The position numbers and the translations under genes were made by a program. This document shows, piece after piece, positions 20,372 to 28,633 of a stretch of 64,000 nucleotides of DNA. The stretch covers positions 1-64,000 of the forward strand of contig BCAA01000002.1 in assembly GCA_001305115.1 (NCBI GenBank), read 5' to 3'. Position 1 is the stretch's first letter, and each line of letters begins with the position of its first letter. Below the pieces are notes generated by a model. The model was given only the letters and a program-made list of their open reading frames with translations. It was not told the origin of the DNA and made no database searches. The DNA is from Clostridia bacterium UC5.1-1E11 (GTDB taxonomy: Bacteria; Bacillota; Clostridia; Oscillospirales; Acutalibacteraceae).

Positions 20372-21392
20372 ATGATAGAGGATCTTCAAGAATTACTCTT
20401 TGCGCTCTGTGCAGAACCGGGTACGCCGGGCGATGAATCGGAGGCAGCCCGACGCGCGGCGCGGGAGCTTTCGGATTGCGGCGAAACCGAAATCGATCGA
20501 ATGGGAAACGTCATATGCCACATGGGAAACCGCGGCGCTCAACGACAGATACTTCTGGATGCTCATTTAGATCAGGTGGGTTTGATTGTTACCCAAATCG
20601 AAAAGGATGGTTTTCTCCGCATCGACCGTTGTGGCGGAACGGACCGGCGGGTTCTTCCCGGTAGCCCTGTCACTGTATATGGCAGAGAACCGTTGACAGG
20701 CGTTATGTGCTGTATGCCTCCGCACCTCGTCGAGGGAGGAGAGGACAAAGTGGAATCCATCGATCGGATGGCTGTGGATGTTGGCCTCTCAAAAGAGGAA
20801 GCGGAAGCGCTCGTCTCTCCCGGAGACCGAGCCTTGATCCGTGCGCCACAAAAAACGTCTGTTAGGAAGCCGCATTGCATCCCCTGCATTGGATGACCGT
20901 GCCGGATGCGCAGCCTTAATCCGTTGTGCGCAACTTCTGCACGGTGAGAATCTCTCCTGTGGACTTACTGTTCTGTTAAGTAGCCGTGAAGAAGTGGGCG
21001 GACAAGGGGCGCAGACGGGAACTTTCTCTTTGGAACCCACAGAGGCCATCGTGGTGGATGTCAGTTTTGCTGCACAGCCTGGGGTTGACCCGGCAAAATG
21101 CGGTAAACTCGGCGGTGGGCCGATGATCGGCATGGCGCCCATTCTCAACCGTCCGATGGTTCATCGCCTGAAAGAGCTCGCCAAGAAGAACGAGATTCCT
21201 TTTACAATGGAGATCATGGGCGGAGAGACTGGTACGAATGCGGATGGAATCGCTGTGTCACGCGCCGGCGTACACACAGCGATGGTTTCGATCCCTCTGC
21301 GTTATATGCATACGCCTGTCGAGGTCATCGATGTCCAGGACGTGGAATACACTGCACGCCTCCTGGCGGAATATGTGAAAGGGGTGGAATGA
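20372..21392 (+). CDS. M42 family aminopeptidase (frameshifted)
   Basis: Co-catalytic zinc peptidase of about 339 residues. LLDAHLDQVG, SPALDDRAG, SREEVGGQG, VVDVSF and PLRYMHTP supply the metal ligands and the general-base Glu. The frame breaks near 20851, where an extra A in the run CAAAAAACG shifts reading; removing it joins the halves as QKRLLGSRIASPALDD. Start ATG at 20372 has the ribosome site GAGGAGGA. It should release N-terminal residues from short peptides in the cytoplasm. A second M42 gene starts one base after its stop, so the two are one operon and may form a mixed oligomer. Confidence 0.85.
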
Positions 21393-21393
21393 G

Positions 21394-22419
21394 ATGGCGG
21401 ATATTGAATTGTTAGAGCGCCTCTGTTGTGCCCGTGGAATTTCTGGCTTTGAGGAAGCGGTCCGTGAGATTATCCTGAAAGAAATCCGCCCATACGCCGA
21501 CTGTGTGGAAATCACGCCGCTCGGCAACATCCTAGCCTTTAAAAAGGGGAAAAGGCGCGCCAAAACAAAGCTGATGCTCAATGCCCATATGGACGAGGTG
21601 GGGATGACGGTCACATACATCGAAGAAAACGGTTTGCTCCGCTTCTCTACGGTCGGCGGAATTGACCGCCGGGTTTTGTGTGGAAAACCGGTCACTGTGG
21701 GGGAACATATCCCCGGCGTGATCGGAGCAAAACCGATTCACCTGCTCACAAGTGAAGAGCGCGAGAAAGCTGTACCGGTCAAAGACCTCTACATCGATAT
21801 TGGCGCACTAACCCGTCAAGAGGCGGAAGCGGTTGTGTCGCCGGGAGATCCCGTGACATTTGACTCTCTCTTTGATACTACTCACGGTATGATAAAAAGC
21901 CGTGCTCTGGATGATCGCGCCGGATGTGTCATCCTGATCGATCTGATCAAAAAGTCTTTGCCCTATGACATGCTGTTTGCATTTGTCGTACAAGAGGAAA
22001 CCGGACTAAACGGCTCCAAAACAGCTGCCTATATTGCAGACCCGGAAGCCGCTATTGTGGTGGAAAGTACGACCGCTGCGGACATAGCGGGCGTTCCCGA
22101 GGACAAGCGGGTTTGCCATGTCGGCGCCGGACCGGTGATCTCCTTCATGGATCGCCGGACCATCTATGACCGTGCATACTACCAGATGGCTTTTGACGCT
22201 GCTCAGGAGACTGGCGTTTCCTGCCAGACCAAACAGGCCGTGGCCGGCGGCAACGATGCAGGTGCAATCCATGTTGCGCGGGGAGGGGTGCGTACTGTAG
22301 CGGTGTCCCTGCCCTGCCGGTATCTACACTCCGCTGTCAGTATCATTTCCCAAAAGGATTTCCACGAGGCGGAGACACTGATTGAGCGTCTAGCGGAAAA
22401 GATTGCAGGCGGCGAATGA
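21394..22419 (+). CDS. M42 family aminopeptidase (glutamyl aminopeptidase-like)
   Basis: 341 residues, intact. Metal and catalytic motifs are NAHMDEVGM, SRALDDRAGC, VQEETGLNG, VVESTTAADIAG and SLPCRYLHS, all in the expected order with the PDZ-like dimer insert between the first two. Tet-type aminopeptidases of this family form large dodecamers that digest peptides in the cytoplasm. It is clearly homologous to the preceding gene (shared VVGGIDRR-like and ALDDRAG segments), so a tandem duplication is likely. It overlaps the next gene by four bases (ATGA). Confidence 0.92.
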   Translation: MADIELLERLCCARGISGFEEAVREIILKEIRPYADCVEITPLGNILAFKKGKRRAKTKLMLNAHMDEVGMTVTYIEENGLLRFSTVGGIDRRVLCGKPVTVGEHIPGVIGAKPIHLLTSEEREKAVPVKDLYIDIGALTRQEAEAVVSPGDPVTFDSLFDTTHGMIKSRALDDRAGCVILIDLIKKSLPYDMLFAFVVQEETGLNGSKTAAYIADPEAAIVVESTTAADIAGVPEDKRVCHVGAGPVISFMDRRTIYDRAYYQMAFDAAQETGVSCQTKQAVAGGNDAGAIHVARGGVRTVAVSLPCRYLHSAVSIISQKDFHEAETLIERLAEKIAGGE

Positions 22420-23165
22420 TCCGGTCTGTGGAATGTAAAGATGCGCTCGTTCCCTTCACAGGAAACGCTTTTGCCTGTCGGATTCGTGCTACAGCCAATG
22501 CCTATGGCTTCATACATCCTTTCGCGCGTTTCTGGGTCCAAGCAAGACAAGCGGCAATGTGCCTCTTGGACGATGCCATGATCCTGGATGCGCATCCGGA
22601 TGCAGACTTTGACGAGCTGGCCGAATTCTTTCCCGCTGTGGGCGCACGAATTCTTCTCTGTTCTGAGGCTGCTGCACACTCGCTGCCCTTTCCGTGGAAA
22701 CAGACCGGAGAGGTCATGACGCTCCATGCACCACAGCCTTTCAAAGGTGAAGGGATTGTCTGGAATCCCAGCCCGCGCCTGCTGTATCCTTTGTTGTGTG
22801 CATGTCAGGCAGCGCAGTTCCAGCCCCCCGCGTTTGAACCCTTTTATCTCGACCTGTCCCATCGCACCCGCCATGGTACCGCCTGTTCCGCTGCTATCCA
22901 GGAGGGGAACTCCCTCGTTGCATGTGCAATCTGTTCTGCTTGGACCGAAGATGCGGCTGTGTTGTCTGCTGTCGCCGTCCAACCAGAAGCTAGGCGCCGC
23001 GGATTGGGAACGAATATTGTACGTACATTGGCTACAAGCCTTCCGGCCAAAACCTTTTATATTTTCCGGGCTGCTGGCGAAAACGAAGAATTTTATCAAT
23101 CGCTCGGCTTTACAAGGCACTGTGGGTTTGCCGAATTATCTTTACAAGAAAGGGATGCTCTATGA
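22416..23165 (+). CDS. GNAT-family N-acetyltransferase
   Basis: 249 residues. The C-terminal third has the acetyl-CoA binding motif AVQPEARRRGLGTNIVRTL and a FYQSLGF motif, while the N-terminal two thirds match nothing I can name. It overlaps the M42 stop and the next gene start by four bases each, so all are translated together. The acetyl acceptor is unknown; amino groups of peptides or amino acids would fit the peptidase neighbours, but that is guesswork. Confidence 0.8.
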   Translation: MIRSVECKDALVPFTGNAFACRIRATANAYGFIHPFARFWVQARQAAMCLLDDAMILDAHPDADFDELAEFFPAVGARILLCSEAAAHSLPFPWKQTGEVMTLHAPQPFKGEGIVWNPSPRLLYPLLCACQAAQFQPPAFEPFYLDLSHRTRHGTACSAAIQEGNSLVACAICSAWTEDAAVLSAVAVQPEARRRGLGTNIVRTLATSLPAKTFYIFRAAGENEEFYQSLGFTRHCGFAELSLQERDAL

Positions 23166-23348
23166 AAGAAAAAACGTTTCGAAGTCATTTATTCACAAGG
23201 AACGATGGATATTGTCCGCATCCTTGTGGACCAAAGGACCGGTGTGAACTATTTGCAGGTCTGTGACGGATATGCAGGCGGCCTGACACCCCTGCTCGAC
23301 CGCGAAGGAAAACCCGTCATTTCGCCGGTAAAGCCATTTCCGGGTTGA
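23162..23348 (+). CDS. DUF6440 family small protein (frameshifted)
   Basis: A 61-residue protein once an extra A in the run after ATGAAAG (near 23170) is removed: MKEKRFEVIYSQG, then ILVDQRTGVNYL and GLTPLLDREGKPVI. These match the DUF6440 family, small proteins of unknown function frequent in Clostridia. Its ATG overlaps the acetyltransferase stop, so it is the last gene of the M42 operon. Confidence 0.7.
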
Positions 23349-23763
23349 TTGAAAGGGTATTGCGAACGAAGTCAAAATTTTGGGAAGGCCCGGTTTCATC
23401 CCCATCCAACGATCGTGTCCCTCTGATTTTCAGGACAATGGATTGGTAATCCAAAAAGGCAAGTTTCTCCCGTGCCTTTTGGGGATATGGCAGGATGTTT
23501 GAGCGGCAGCTGTCTAAAATCTTCTTGGGCAGCCCCCTGACGCAGAGCGTATGAATCAAAGCGCTTAGGATTTCGAACGAGTTAATGGTGCTGATATGCC
23601 CCTGCATGAAGTGCTCTCCCAATAGATGCAAAAGCATCCCTACACAGGCACTTCTGCGCTTATCCACACTGGTGGCCGCATGAACCCATTCTACGCTGTA
23701 TAGGGACAAGCGCCCCATCGATGGGACTTGGCGGCGCCTTGTTTTCTCGACCGTGTATTCCAT
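23317..23763 (-). CDS. Hypothetical protein, uncertain
   Basis: An open frame of 148 residues convergent with the DUF6440 gene and overlapping its end by about 30 bases. The middle (LLHLLGEHFMQGHIS, ALIHTLCVRGLPKKIL) looks protein-like and faintly recalls the DUF6930-type 'G-x-P-x-x-I' strand, but there is no clear ribosome site and the N-terminus seems truncated. It may be a gene fragment. I do not recognise it with confidence. Confidence 0.3.
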   Translation of the reverse strand: MEYTVEKTRRRQVPSMGRLSLYSVEWVHAATSVDKRRSACVGMLLHLLGEHFMQGHISTINSFEILSALIHTLCVRGLPKKILDSCRSNILPYPQKAREKLAFLDYQSIVLKIRGTRSLDGDETGPSQNFDFVRNTLSINPEMALPAK

Positions 23764-24193
23764 CCAAAATTCGCAGATGGTGAGGTTCTAAAATCATCCA
23801 ATCGCGGCGAAGTGTTTTTTGTGTGAAACAATCAGATGGCTACCCGCCATTGCAACCTATAAAAAGTGAATGAGCATTTTCCCCGTTTGTACGTTCTTCA
23901 TCGGAACGCATTCCGTCCTATTATTCGCGATGTCTAAACGGTCTGTAACTTATGTTGTTTCAAGTAAAGCGGCAGTCCGTCTTATCTTTACGTCCCAGGT
24001 AACGGATGGGCCCTGGTAATGGGCCATACGAGTCCACCTATAGCCTGTTATTTGGCGCACAAAGGTCCATAAAAATGCAAAGCTTACAGTCGATTATAGA
24101 ATCTTTTTCAATCAACGATCGACTATACATCTATAAAAGGTGCACTTACAACGGAATTCACGAAAACAACTTGTAGTGTGCCGGGAACTGGAA
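23764..24193. other. Intergenic region, nothing recognised
   Basis: About 430 bases before the next gene. I see no open frame with a ribosome site, no riboswitch core that I can name and no terminator. Hydrolase or lyase leaders in this group sometimes carry riboswitches, but no conserved core is visible. Confidence 0.4.
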
Positions 24194-24210
24194 AAAGGAG
24201 AACAAATCCC

Positions 24211-25487
24211 ATGATATACCCCGCATTTCAAATTGATGAACGAATCCAAAGAGCAGCTCGGCATGCTATGGAGGAGATCGCTCCTGTGCTCAAGCACATT
24301 GACGAAATCACCGATTACAACCAGCAAAAGATGTTGGCTGCATTTATTGATTCCGGTGTAAGCGAGAGTCACTTTGCCGCTTCTACCGGCTATGGTTATG
24401 GAGACCGCGGGCGCGAGGTGCTCGACCAGGTGTATGCGAAAGCGCTTGGTGCGGAAGATGCGTTGGTGCGCTACAACTTTGTGAGTGGTACCCACGCGCT
24501 TACTGTCGCGCTTTTTGGCGTTTTGCGCCCGGGAGATACCATGCTCAGTGTTACCGGTTTGCCTTATGATACTCTACGCGGGGTGATCGGGCTGACCGGA
24601 GATGGAAATGGTTCCTTAAAGGAGTTTGGGATACAATACCAGCAAGTGGATCTATTGCCGGATGGGACGCCAGACTACGAAACGATTGCCCAACGTATAA
24701 CTCCTGCGATCAAAATGGTTTACATTCAACGTTCGCGCGGATACAGTTTGCGTCCCTCCCTTTTCGTAGAGGACATTGAGCGCATAGCCAAAATCGCAAA
24801 GGAAAAGGCGCCCGATTGTATCGTTATGGTGGACAACTGCTATGGGGAATTTGTTCAGCGCGACGAGCCGACCAGCATGGTGCTGATCTGATGGCGGGAT
24901 CTCTGATTAAGAATCCCGGAGGCGGTGTGGCCCCGACAGGTGGTTACATTGCAGGGCGTAAGAATTTGGTCGAAAGCTGTTCTTACCGCCTGACCACGCC
25001 GGGAACTGGAAAGGAGATCGGTTGTACACTTGGAAACAATCGGGAACTATTCATGGGCGCGTTCCATGCCCCCCATGTCACAGGGGAAGCGCTCAAAACG
25101 GCGGCATTTACAGCGGCACTTTTCCATTCGTTTGGCTATGATGTGACGCCTAAGCCAGATGAACCGCGTGCGGACATCATTCAAGCGGTTCTGCTCCGCC
25201 AGGAGGAAGCATTGGTTGCCTTTTGCCAAGGCGTCCAAAAGGGAGCTCCGGTGGACGCATTTGTCACTCCGGAACCTTGGGATATGCCCGGTTATGACTG
25301 TAAAGTCATTATGGCTGCCGGTGCTTTCACTTTGGGTGCTAGCATTGAGCTGTCTGCTGATGCGCCTCTGCGTGAACCATATGCTGCCTGGATGCAGGGA
25401 GGGTTAAACTTCCATAGCGGCCGGTTAGGCGCCATGTTGGCTGCACAATCCATGCTAGAACGTGGCATTTTGGACATCACGCTTTGA
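24211..25487 (+). CDS. Methionine gamma-lyase family PLP enzyme (frameshifted)
   Basis: About 426 residues of the Met_gamma_lyase family once annotated 'aluminium resistance protein'. YGYGDRGREVLDQVYA, FVSGTHALTVALF, VDNCYGEF and the PLP-Lys motif GSLIKNPGGG are present. The frame breaks near 24876; one missing C (AGCATGG for AGCCATGG) joins EPTS to HGADLMAG. Start ATG at 24211 follows AAAAGGAGAA. It should cleave a sulfur amino acid in the cytoplasm. True substrate in this family is poorly established. It is monocistronic, followed by a strong terminator. Confidence 0.85.
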
Positions 25488-25682
25488 TACATTTTAAATA
25501 CCACCAATGAGTTCTTTCCTGTCCAACGGAATAATGGATGGGATCTGTAACTGCCGTAAGGAAAGCTTTCTGACCGATCAAAGGCCATTCTCAACAAAAG
25601 TGGTACGTTAAAACAAAGAAGACCATCTTTTGATCGAATTATAAGAGGCATAGTAGACGGATTCTTACGGTGATGTACGAAG

Positions 25683-25715
25683 AAAAAGCCAAGGATTTCA
25701 TATCCTTGGCTTTTT
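25683..25715 (+). terminator. Intrinsic terminator
   Basis: AAAGCCAAGGAT and ATCCTTGGCTTT form the stem, followed by a T run. It serves the methionine gamma-lyase-family gene upstream and perhaps also the convergent collagen-like gene. Confidence 0.75.
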
Positions 25716-25942
25716 CTATGATAGTCTTTTAAGAGTAAATCTAAAACTCTTTTCATGAAAAGGCGTCCTTACAAGGAAAAAATACAACCTAGTTGATTCC
25801 CATTTCTGGACTCGAAACGATTCGAAGCATGCCAACTCTTTCAATAAAGTCTTTCGAATGAATGATCTTACAGTATAAGTTTGTCTTAAAATATACAAGA
25901 GTCTTTTTCATACATGCGTTCGCGCGTGATTTAATGGTTGAA

Positions 25943-26905
25943 TCATGCGTCGTTTGGTATAGAATCCAGCTTTTTAACCGTCAATGTTGCATTTGCATTT
26001 CCATTGATTATTGCATCCAAATTATCGGGCAAGGTACGCAAAACCGAAATCACCAGGTCCAGTGTATCTCCGGCATTTAGGTGTACAATGGTCGAACAAA
26101 CTAGGCGCCCATCGTAGGATATCCCGGTTGTATCATCGGTAGCTAATGTCTGTGATCCTCTAGTTTGTTGCACCATAGTACCGTTTTGACGCACTCCAAT
26201 CGAGACAGTGACCGGCTTGGATGTATTTAATAGAATATTATAGTTGATTTCGTAGTCCCCCTCGGTTTCTACGACCAGCGTATTGGCCGCTGGATAAGAA
26301 ACACCTTTTGCAGGCATTGCTGTATTGAGGGACACAGGAATATACATATCTGCCTGAGTAAAGAAAAGCAGCTGTGTATTGGTATTATACAGGCCACCAT
26401 ATGCTGCTAAGCCACTGGATGTAGAGCCAGCTGGACCCGTCGCCCCCTGGGGACCGGTCGGGCCTGTGCCTCCTGTCGCCCCCTGGGGACCAGTCGGGCC
26501 TGTGCCTCCTGTCGCTCCCTGGGGACCGGTCGGACCTGTACCTCCTGTTGCACCCTGGGGGCCGGTCGGACCTGTGCCTCCTGTTGCACCCTGGGGACCG
26601 GCCGGACCTGCACTACCTGGTACCCCTTGTGGGCCGACTGGACCAGTACTCCCCGGTAATCCCTGAATACCCGTTTGTCCTCTTGGGATAACAAAATCTA
26701 ACACATGCTGTGGGCCCCCAGTAATATCATACACCCGTGCTTCTGTTCCAGGTTCCCCTGTAATGGTATTTCGGATAGCAATGGTTTCACCCATACCAGT
26801 AGGACCTTGTGGTCCCCGCGGTCCAGGAATACAACAGTAATACGGAAGTGGCACAGGACAGCCACAATCCTGGTGTTGTAAATCTTGATTCGGATATATT
26901 TTCAT
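25943..26905 (-). CDS. Collagen-like repeat protein, BclA-like
   Basis: 320 residues. A Cys-rich N-terminus (DCGCPVP, YYCCIPG) precedes Gly-X-Y repeats, including four identical-register GATGGTGPTGPQ units, then a C-terminal beta domain of about 140 residues like the trimerising heads of BclA-type exosporium glycoproteins. Many Thr in the repeats are potential glycosylation sites. It probably forms surface filaments on the spore, consistent with ypeB in the same window. The ATG at 26905 has GGAGAGAG upstream. Repeat number probably varies between strains. Spore location is inferred from family, not visible in the sequence. Confidence 0.85.
   Translation of the reverse strand: MKIYPNQDLQHQDCGCPVPLPYYCCIPGPRGPQGPTGMGETIAIRNTITGEPGTEARVYDITGGPQHVLDFVIPRGQTGIQGLPGSTGPVGPQGVPGSAGPAGPQGATGGTGPTGPQGATGGTGPTGPQGATGGTGPTGPQGATGGTGPTGPQGATGPAGSTSSGLAAYGGLYNTNTQLLFFTQADMYIPVSLNTAMPAKGVSYPAANTLVVETEGDYEINYNILLNTSKPVTVSIGVRQNGTMVQQTRGSQTLATDDTTGISYDGRLVCSTIVHLNAGDTLDLVISVLRTLPDNLDAIINGNANATLTVKKLDSIPNDA
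26439..26582. repeat. Four tandem 36-base units in the collagen-like gene
   Basis: Four near-identical 36-base units, each encoding GATGGTGPTGPQ on the minus strand, with a partial fifth. Differences are mostly silent. Such arrays expand and contract by slippage. Confidence 0.85.
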
Positions 26906-26929
26906 GAGTCTCTCTCCATCAATTGTAAT

Positions 26930-27475
26930 TAGGCGGAAAGGCCTATCCCAATCTATGTTTTATTACGTCGGCCCGTGCGTAGCTCTGAGCCTAAATCACT
27001 CGACTTGGACATCGATTGAAAACTACCCACTTCCTATACTTCAAAAAAGACTTTGGCAGGCTGCAAAAGATTTTCTCTATTTAATTTAAAAATTTTTGTA
27101 ACACCTTCCGTTCACGCATATACAGTCTATCTTGTTTGGCTGTTCCCGTTACATTTGTTATCTTAGGCATCTGCTTTTCAATGACCTCTTCCTGCATTCC
27201 TTAAAATAGTTTCTCAAATTATTTCTTTCAAGTAAACATGCCAAAGCCAAATGGTGTCTCAAATCGAACCAAACGAACTCTTACAAGGTCTATCCTCTTA
27301 TATTTGAATATCTCTCCTTATTTGTCCTCTGATGGGTACTGATCCGGTATGGGCTGTCCTTTCGAAATTTTGTCTCATAACCCTTTTCTCTCTTCACCTC
27401 TGCTTAATCTTCTCCATTACAGCAGCGTCTCCATAATTGTGCCTAAAAGTCGATGCAACAGAGATTAGGACATAA
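26930..27475. other. AT-rich intergenic region
   Basis: About 550 bases with no convincing gene. The only candidate is a 38-codon minus-strand frame at 27081-27197 (MQEEVIEKQMPKIT...), which lacks a good ribosome site and matches nothing I know. No RNA gene recognised. Confidence 0.4.
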
Positions 27476-27476
27476 A

Positions 27477-27520
27477 AAAGCTACGTTCAGGCATGTATAA
27501 CAGGCCTAAAACGTAGCTTT
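27477..27520. terminator. Hairpin at the end of the accessory island
   Basis: AAAGCTACGTT pairs with AACGTAGCTTT and the inner AGGC with GCCT. It lies just past the minus-strand fragment at 27506-27640 and probably terminates the XRE gene transcript. Confidence 0.6.
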
Positions 27521-27640
27521 CTTGGTTGGTGCAGTTGAGCAATCCAAATCCGAACCTGTTTTTCCTTTATCCAGCGCCGCTTTCAAGTCGTCAAAGGTGA
27601 TGGTGTCCGTCCCGTCCTTAATTCTATATTCCGCAACCGA
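27506..27640 (-). pseudogene. C-terminal gene fragment, unknown
   Basis: A 43-codon minus-strand frame without a start codon: VAEYRIKDGTDTITFDDL, KAALDKGKTGSDLDC and a stop inside the hairpin at 27477. Composition and phrasing look like a real protein C-terminus. It lies just after the XRE gene stop and is probably debris from a mobile element. I do not recognise the parent protein. Confidence 0.35.
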
Positions 27641-27650
27641 TTAGACGCTA

Positions 27651-28004
27651 TTACAAAACATCTGGTCCGTCTTGAGATACAGCACAATCAATAGCCGCCT
27701 CAATAACTTTAATAACATATTTTCTTTTTTCCTGCGGTACAGCGTTCAATTTATCGAAAAGAAATTCAAAGCTTTCTGATACACCGCCAAAAAGTAAGCT
27801 ATCAGATGAAACTTTAAGTGCGATGGCGAAAGCACGCATAGATTCAGAAGATAACCCAGAGCGGCCACGCTCTATTTCCTGAATAAAGTTAGCGCTATAT
27901 CCTGAAAGCTGTGCCAACTGCTCACGAGTTAAATTCTGAGCAAGCCTTTGTTGCTTGATTCTGTTACCAACTTCAATGTTTATATTTTTCAATATTCTTG
28001 GCAT
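27651..28004 (-). CDS. XRE-family transcriptional regulator
   Basis: 117 residues. An N-terminal Cro/C1-type helix-turn-helix (about 10-65: NRIKQQRLAQNLTREQLAQL, then SANFIQEIERGRSGLS) is followed by a short C-terminal helical tail. It probably represses genes of the surrounding island. It lies 143 bases after a second XRE gene on the same strand; a small hairpin (GAGTGT/ACACTC) lies between them. Such paired regulators are typical of integrative elements. Confidence 0.85.
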   Translation of the reverse strand: MPRILKNINIEVGNRIKQQRLAQNLTREQLAQLSGYSANFIQEIERGRSGLSSESMRAFAIALKVSSDSLLFGGVSESFEFLFDKLNAVPQEKRKYVIKVIEAAIDCAVSQDGPDVL

Positions 28005-28147
28005 AGCATTACACCGCCTCTATATAAGAGTGTAGCCCCCAACACTCTCACGAAGAATATATACAAGCCGCTGATAAAAGCCGTAGTAATACACCTAGAT
28101 TTATGGTAAAAAAGAAAGACAGGCAACATCAACCAATGTGCCCGTCC

Positions 28148-28405
28148 TCAATCATCAGATAAATCTTCAAAAGAATAGTCATTTAAGGTTTGAAAATCCA
28201 AAAATTCGGCTACCGTCATGCTGAATGCAAGAGCAATTCGGTGAAGTGTCCGAATTCTGGGATTAAATGTCTTACCATTTACCAAATTATCAAGAGTTGA
28301 CTGACTAACTCCACTCATTTCCGACAGTTTATTAATCGATATTTCTTTGGACTTACAGAGTGACAAAATTCGGTCAACAAGAATTCGTGCATACCCATAA
28401 TCCAT
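28148..28405 (-). CDS. Small XRE-family regulator
   Basis: 85 residues, nearly all a Cro/C1-type helix-turn-helix: ISINKLSEMSGVSQSTLDNL is the HTH core, and RTLHRIALAFSMTVAEFLDF the C-terminal helices. It is divergent from the SLOG/HTH gene, and a perfect 32-base palindrome lies between them, the natural place for it to bind and control both directions. That regulatory link is inference from layout. Confidence 0.88.
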   Translation of the reverse strand: MDYGYARILVDRILSLCKSKEISINKLSEMSGVSQSTLDNLVNGKTFNPRIRTLHRIALAFSMTVAEFLDFQTLNDYSFEDLSDD

Positions 28406-28467
28406 TACTGCTATCTGAAGTCCCTCCTTAGCCTAAGGATAGTGTCTTCATGATAGCAATAATCATA

Positions 28468-28499
28468 CCCTCAATTACCCGAATTCGGGTAATTGAGGG
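28468..28499. promoter_or_regulatory. Perfect 32-base palindrome, candidate operator
   Basis: A perfect inverted repeat centred on GAATTC (half-site TTACCCGAATTCGGGTAA in the core, extended by CCCTCAA on the left and its complement on the right). It is in the gap between the divergent small XRE gene (start 28405) and the SLOG/HTH gene (28630). It is likely the operator of the XRE regulator, although as RNA it would also fold into a long hairpin. Confidence 0.6.
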
Positions 28500-28603
28500 A
28501 GAGAAATTCATCTGTTAGTACCAATCGATATTCCCTATTTCATCTACTGAAGTACCAAAAGAAGAAATGATTTTATTGACAGGCGAAAAACGGAGGTGGA
28601 CTG

Positions 28604-28633
28604 ATGTGTGTGCAAAATCCAAACAGGGTATGA
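28604..28633 (+). CDS. Nine-codon leader frame coupled to the SLOG/HTH gene
   Basis: ATG at 28604, with GGAGG seven bases upstream, encodes MCVQNPNRV and stops with a TGA that overlaps the ATG at 28630 (ATGA). The strong ribosome site therefore serves the leader, and the large gene would be translated by coupling. An alternative is initiation at the in-frame GTG at 28606. Confidence 0.35.
   Translation: MCVQNPNRV

Noticed and set aside
23764-24210. Possible SAM-type riboswitch before the methionine-gamma-lyase-family gene
   Set aside because: No SAM riboswitch core and no terminator/antiterminator pair could be found in the leader.
25292-25756. 154-codon minus-strand frame
   Set aside because: Overlaps the methionine-gamma-lyase gene and the terminator at 25683; no motif.
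26379-26666. Proline-rich plus-strand frame (GPVGPVPPVAPW repeats)
   Set aside because: It is the antisense of the collagen-like repeat region.
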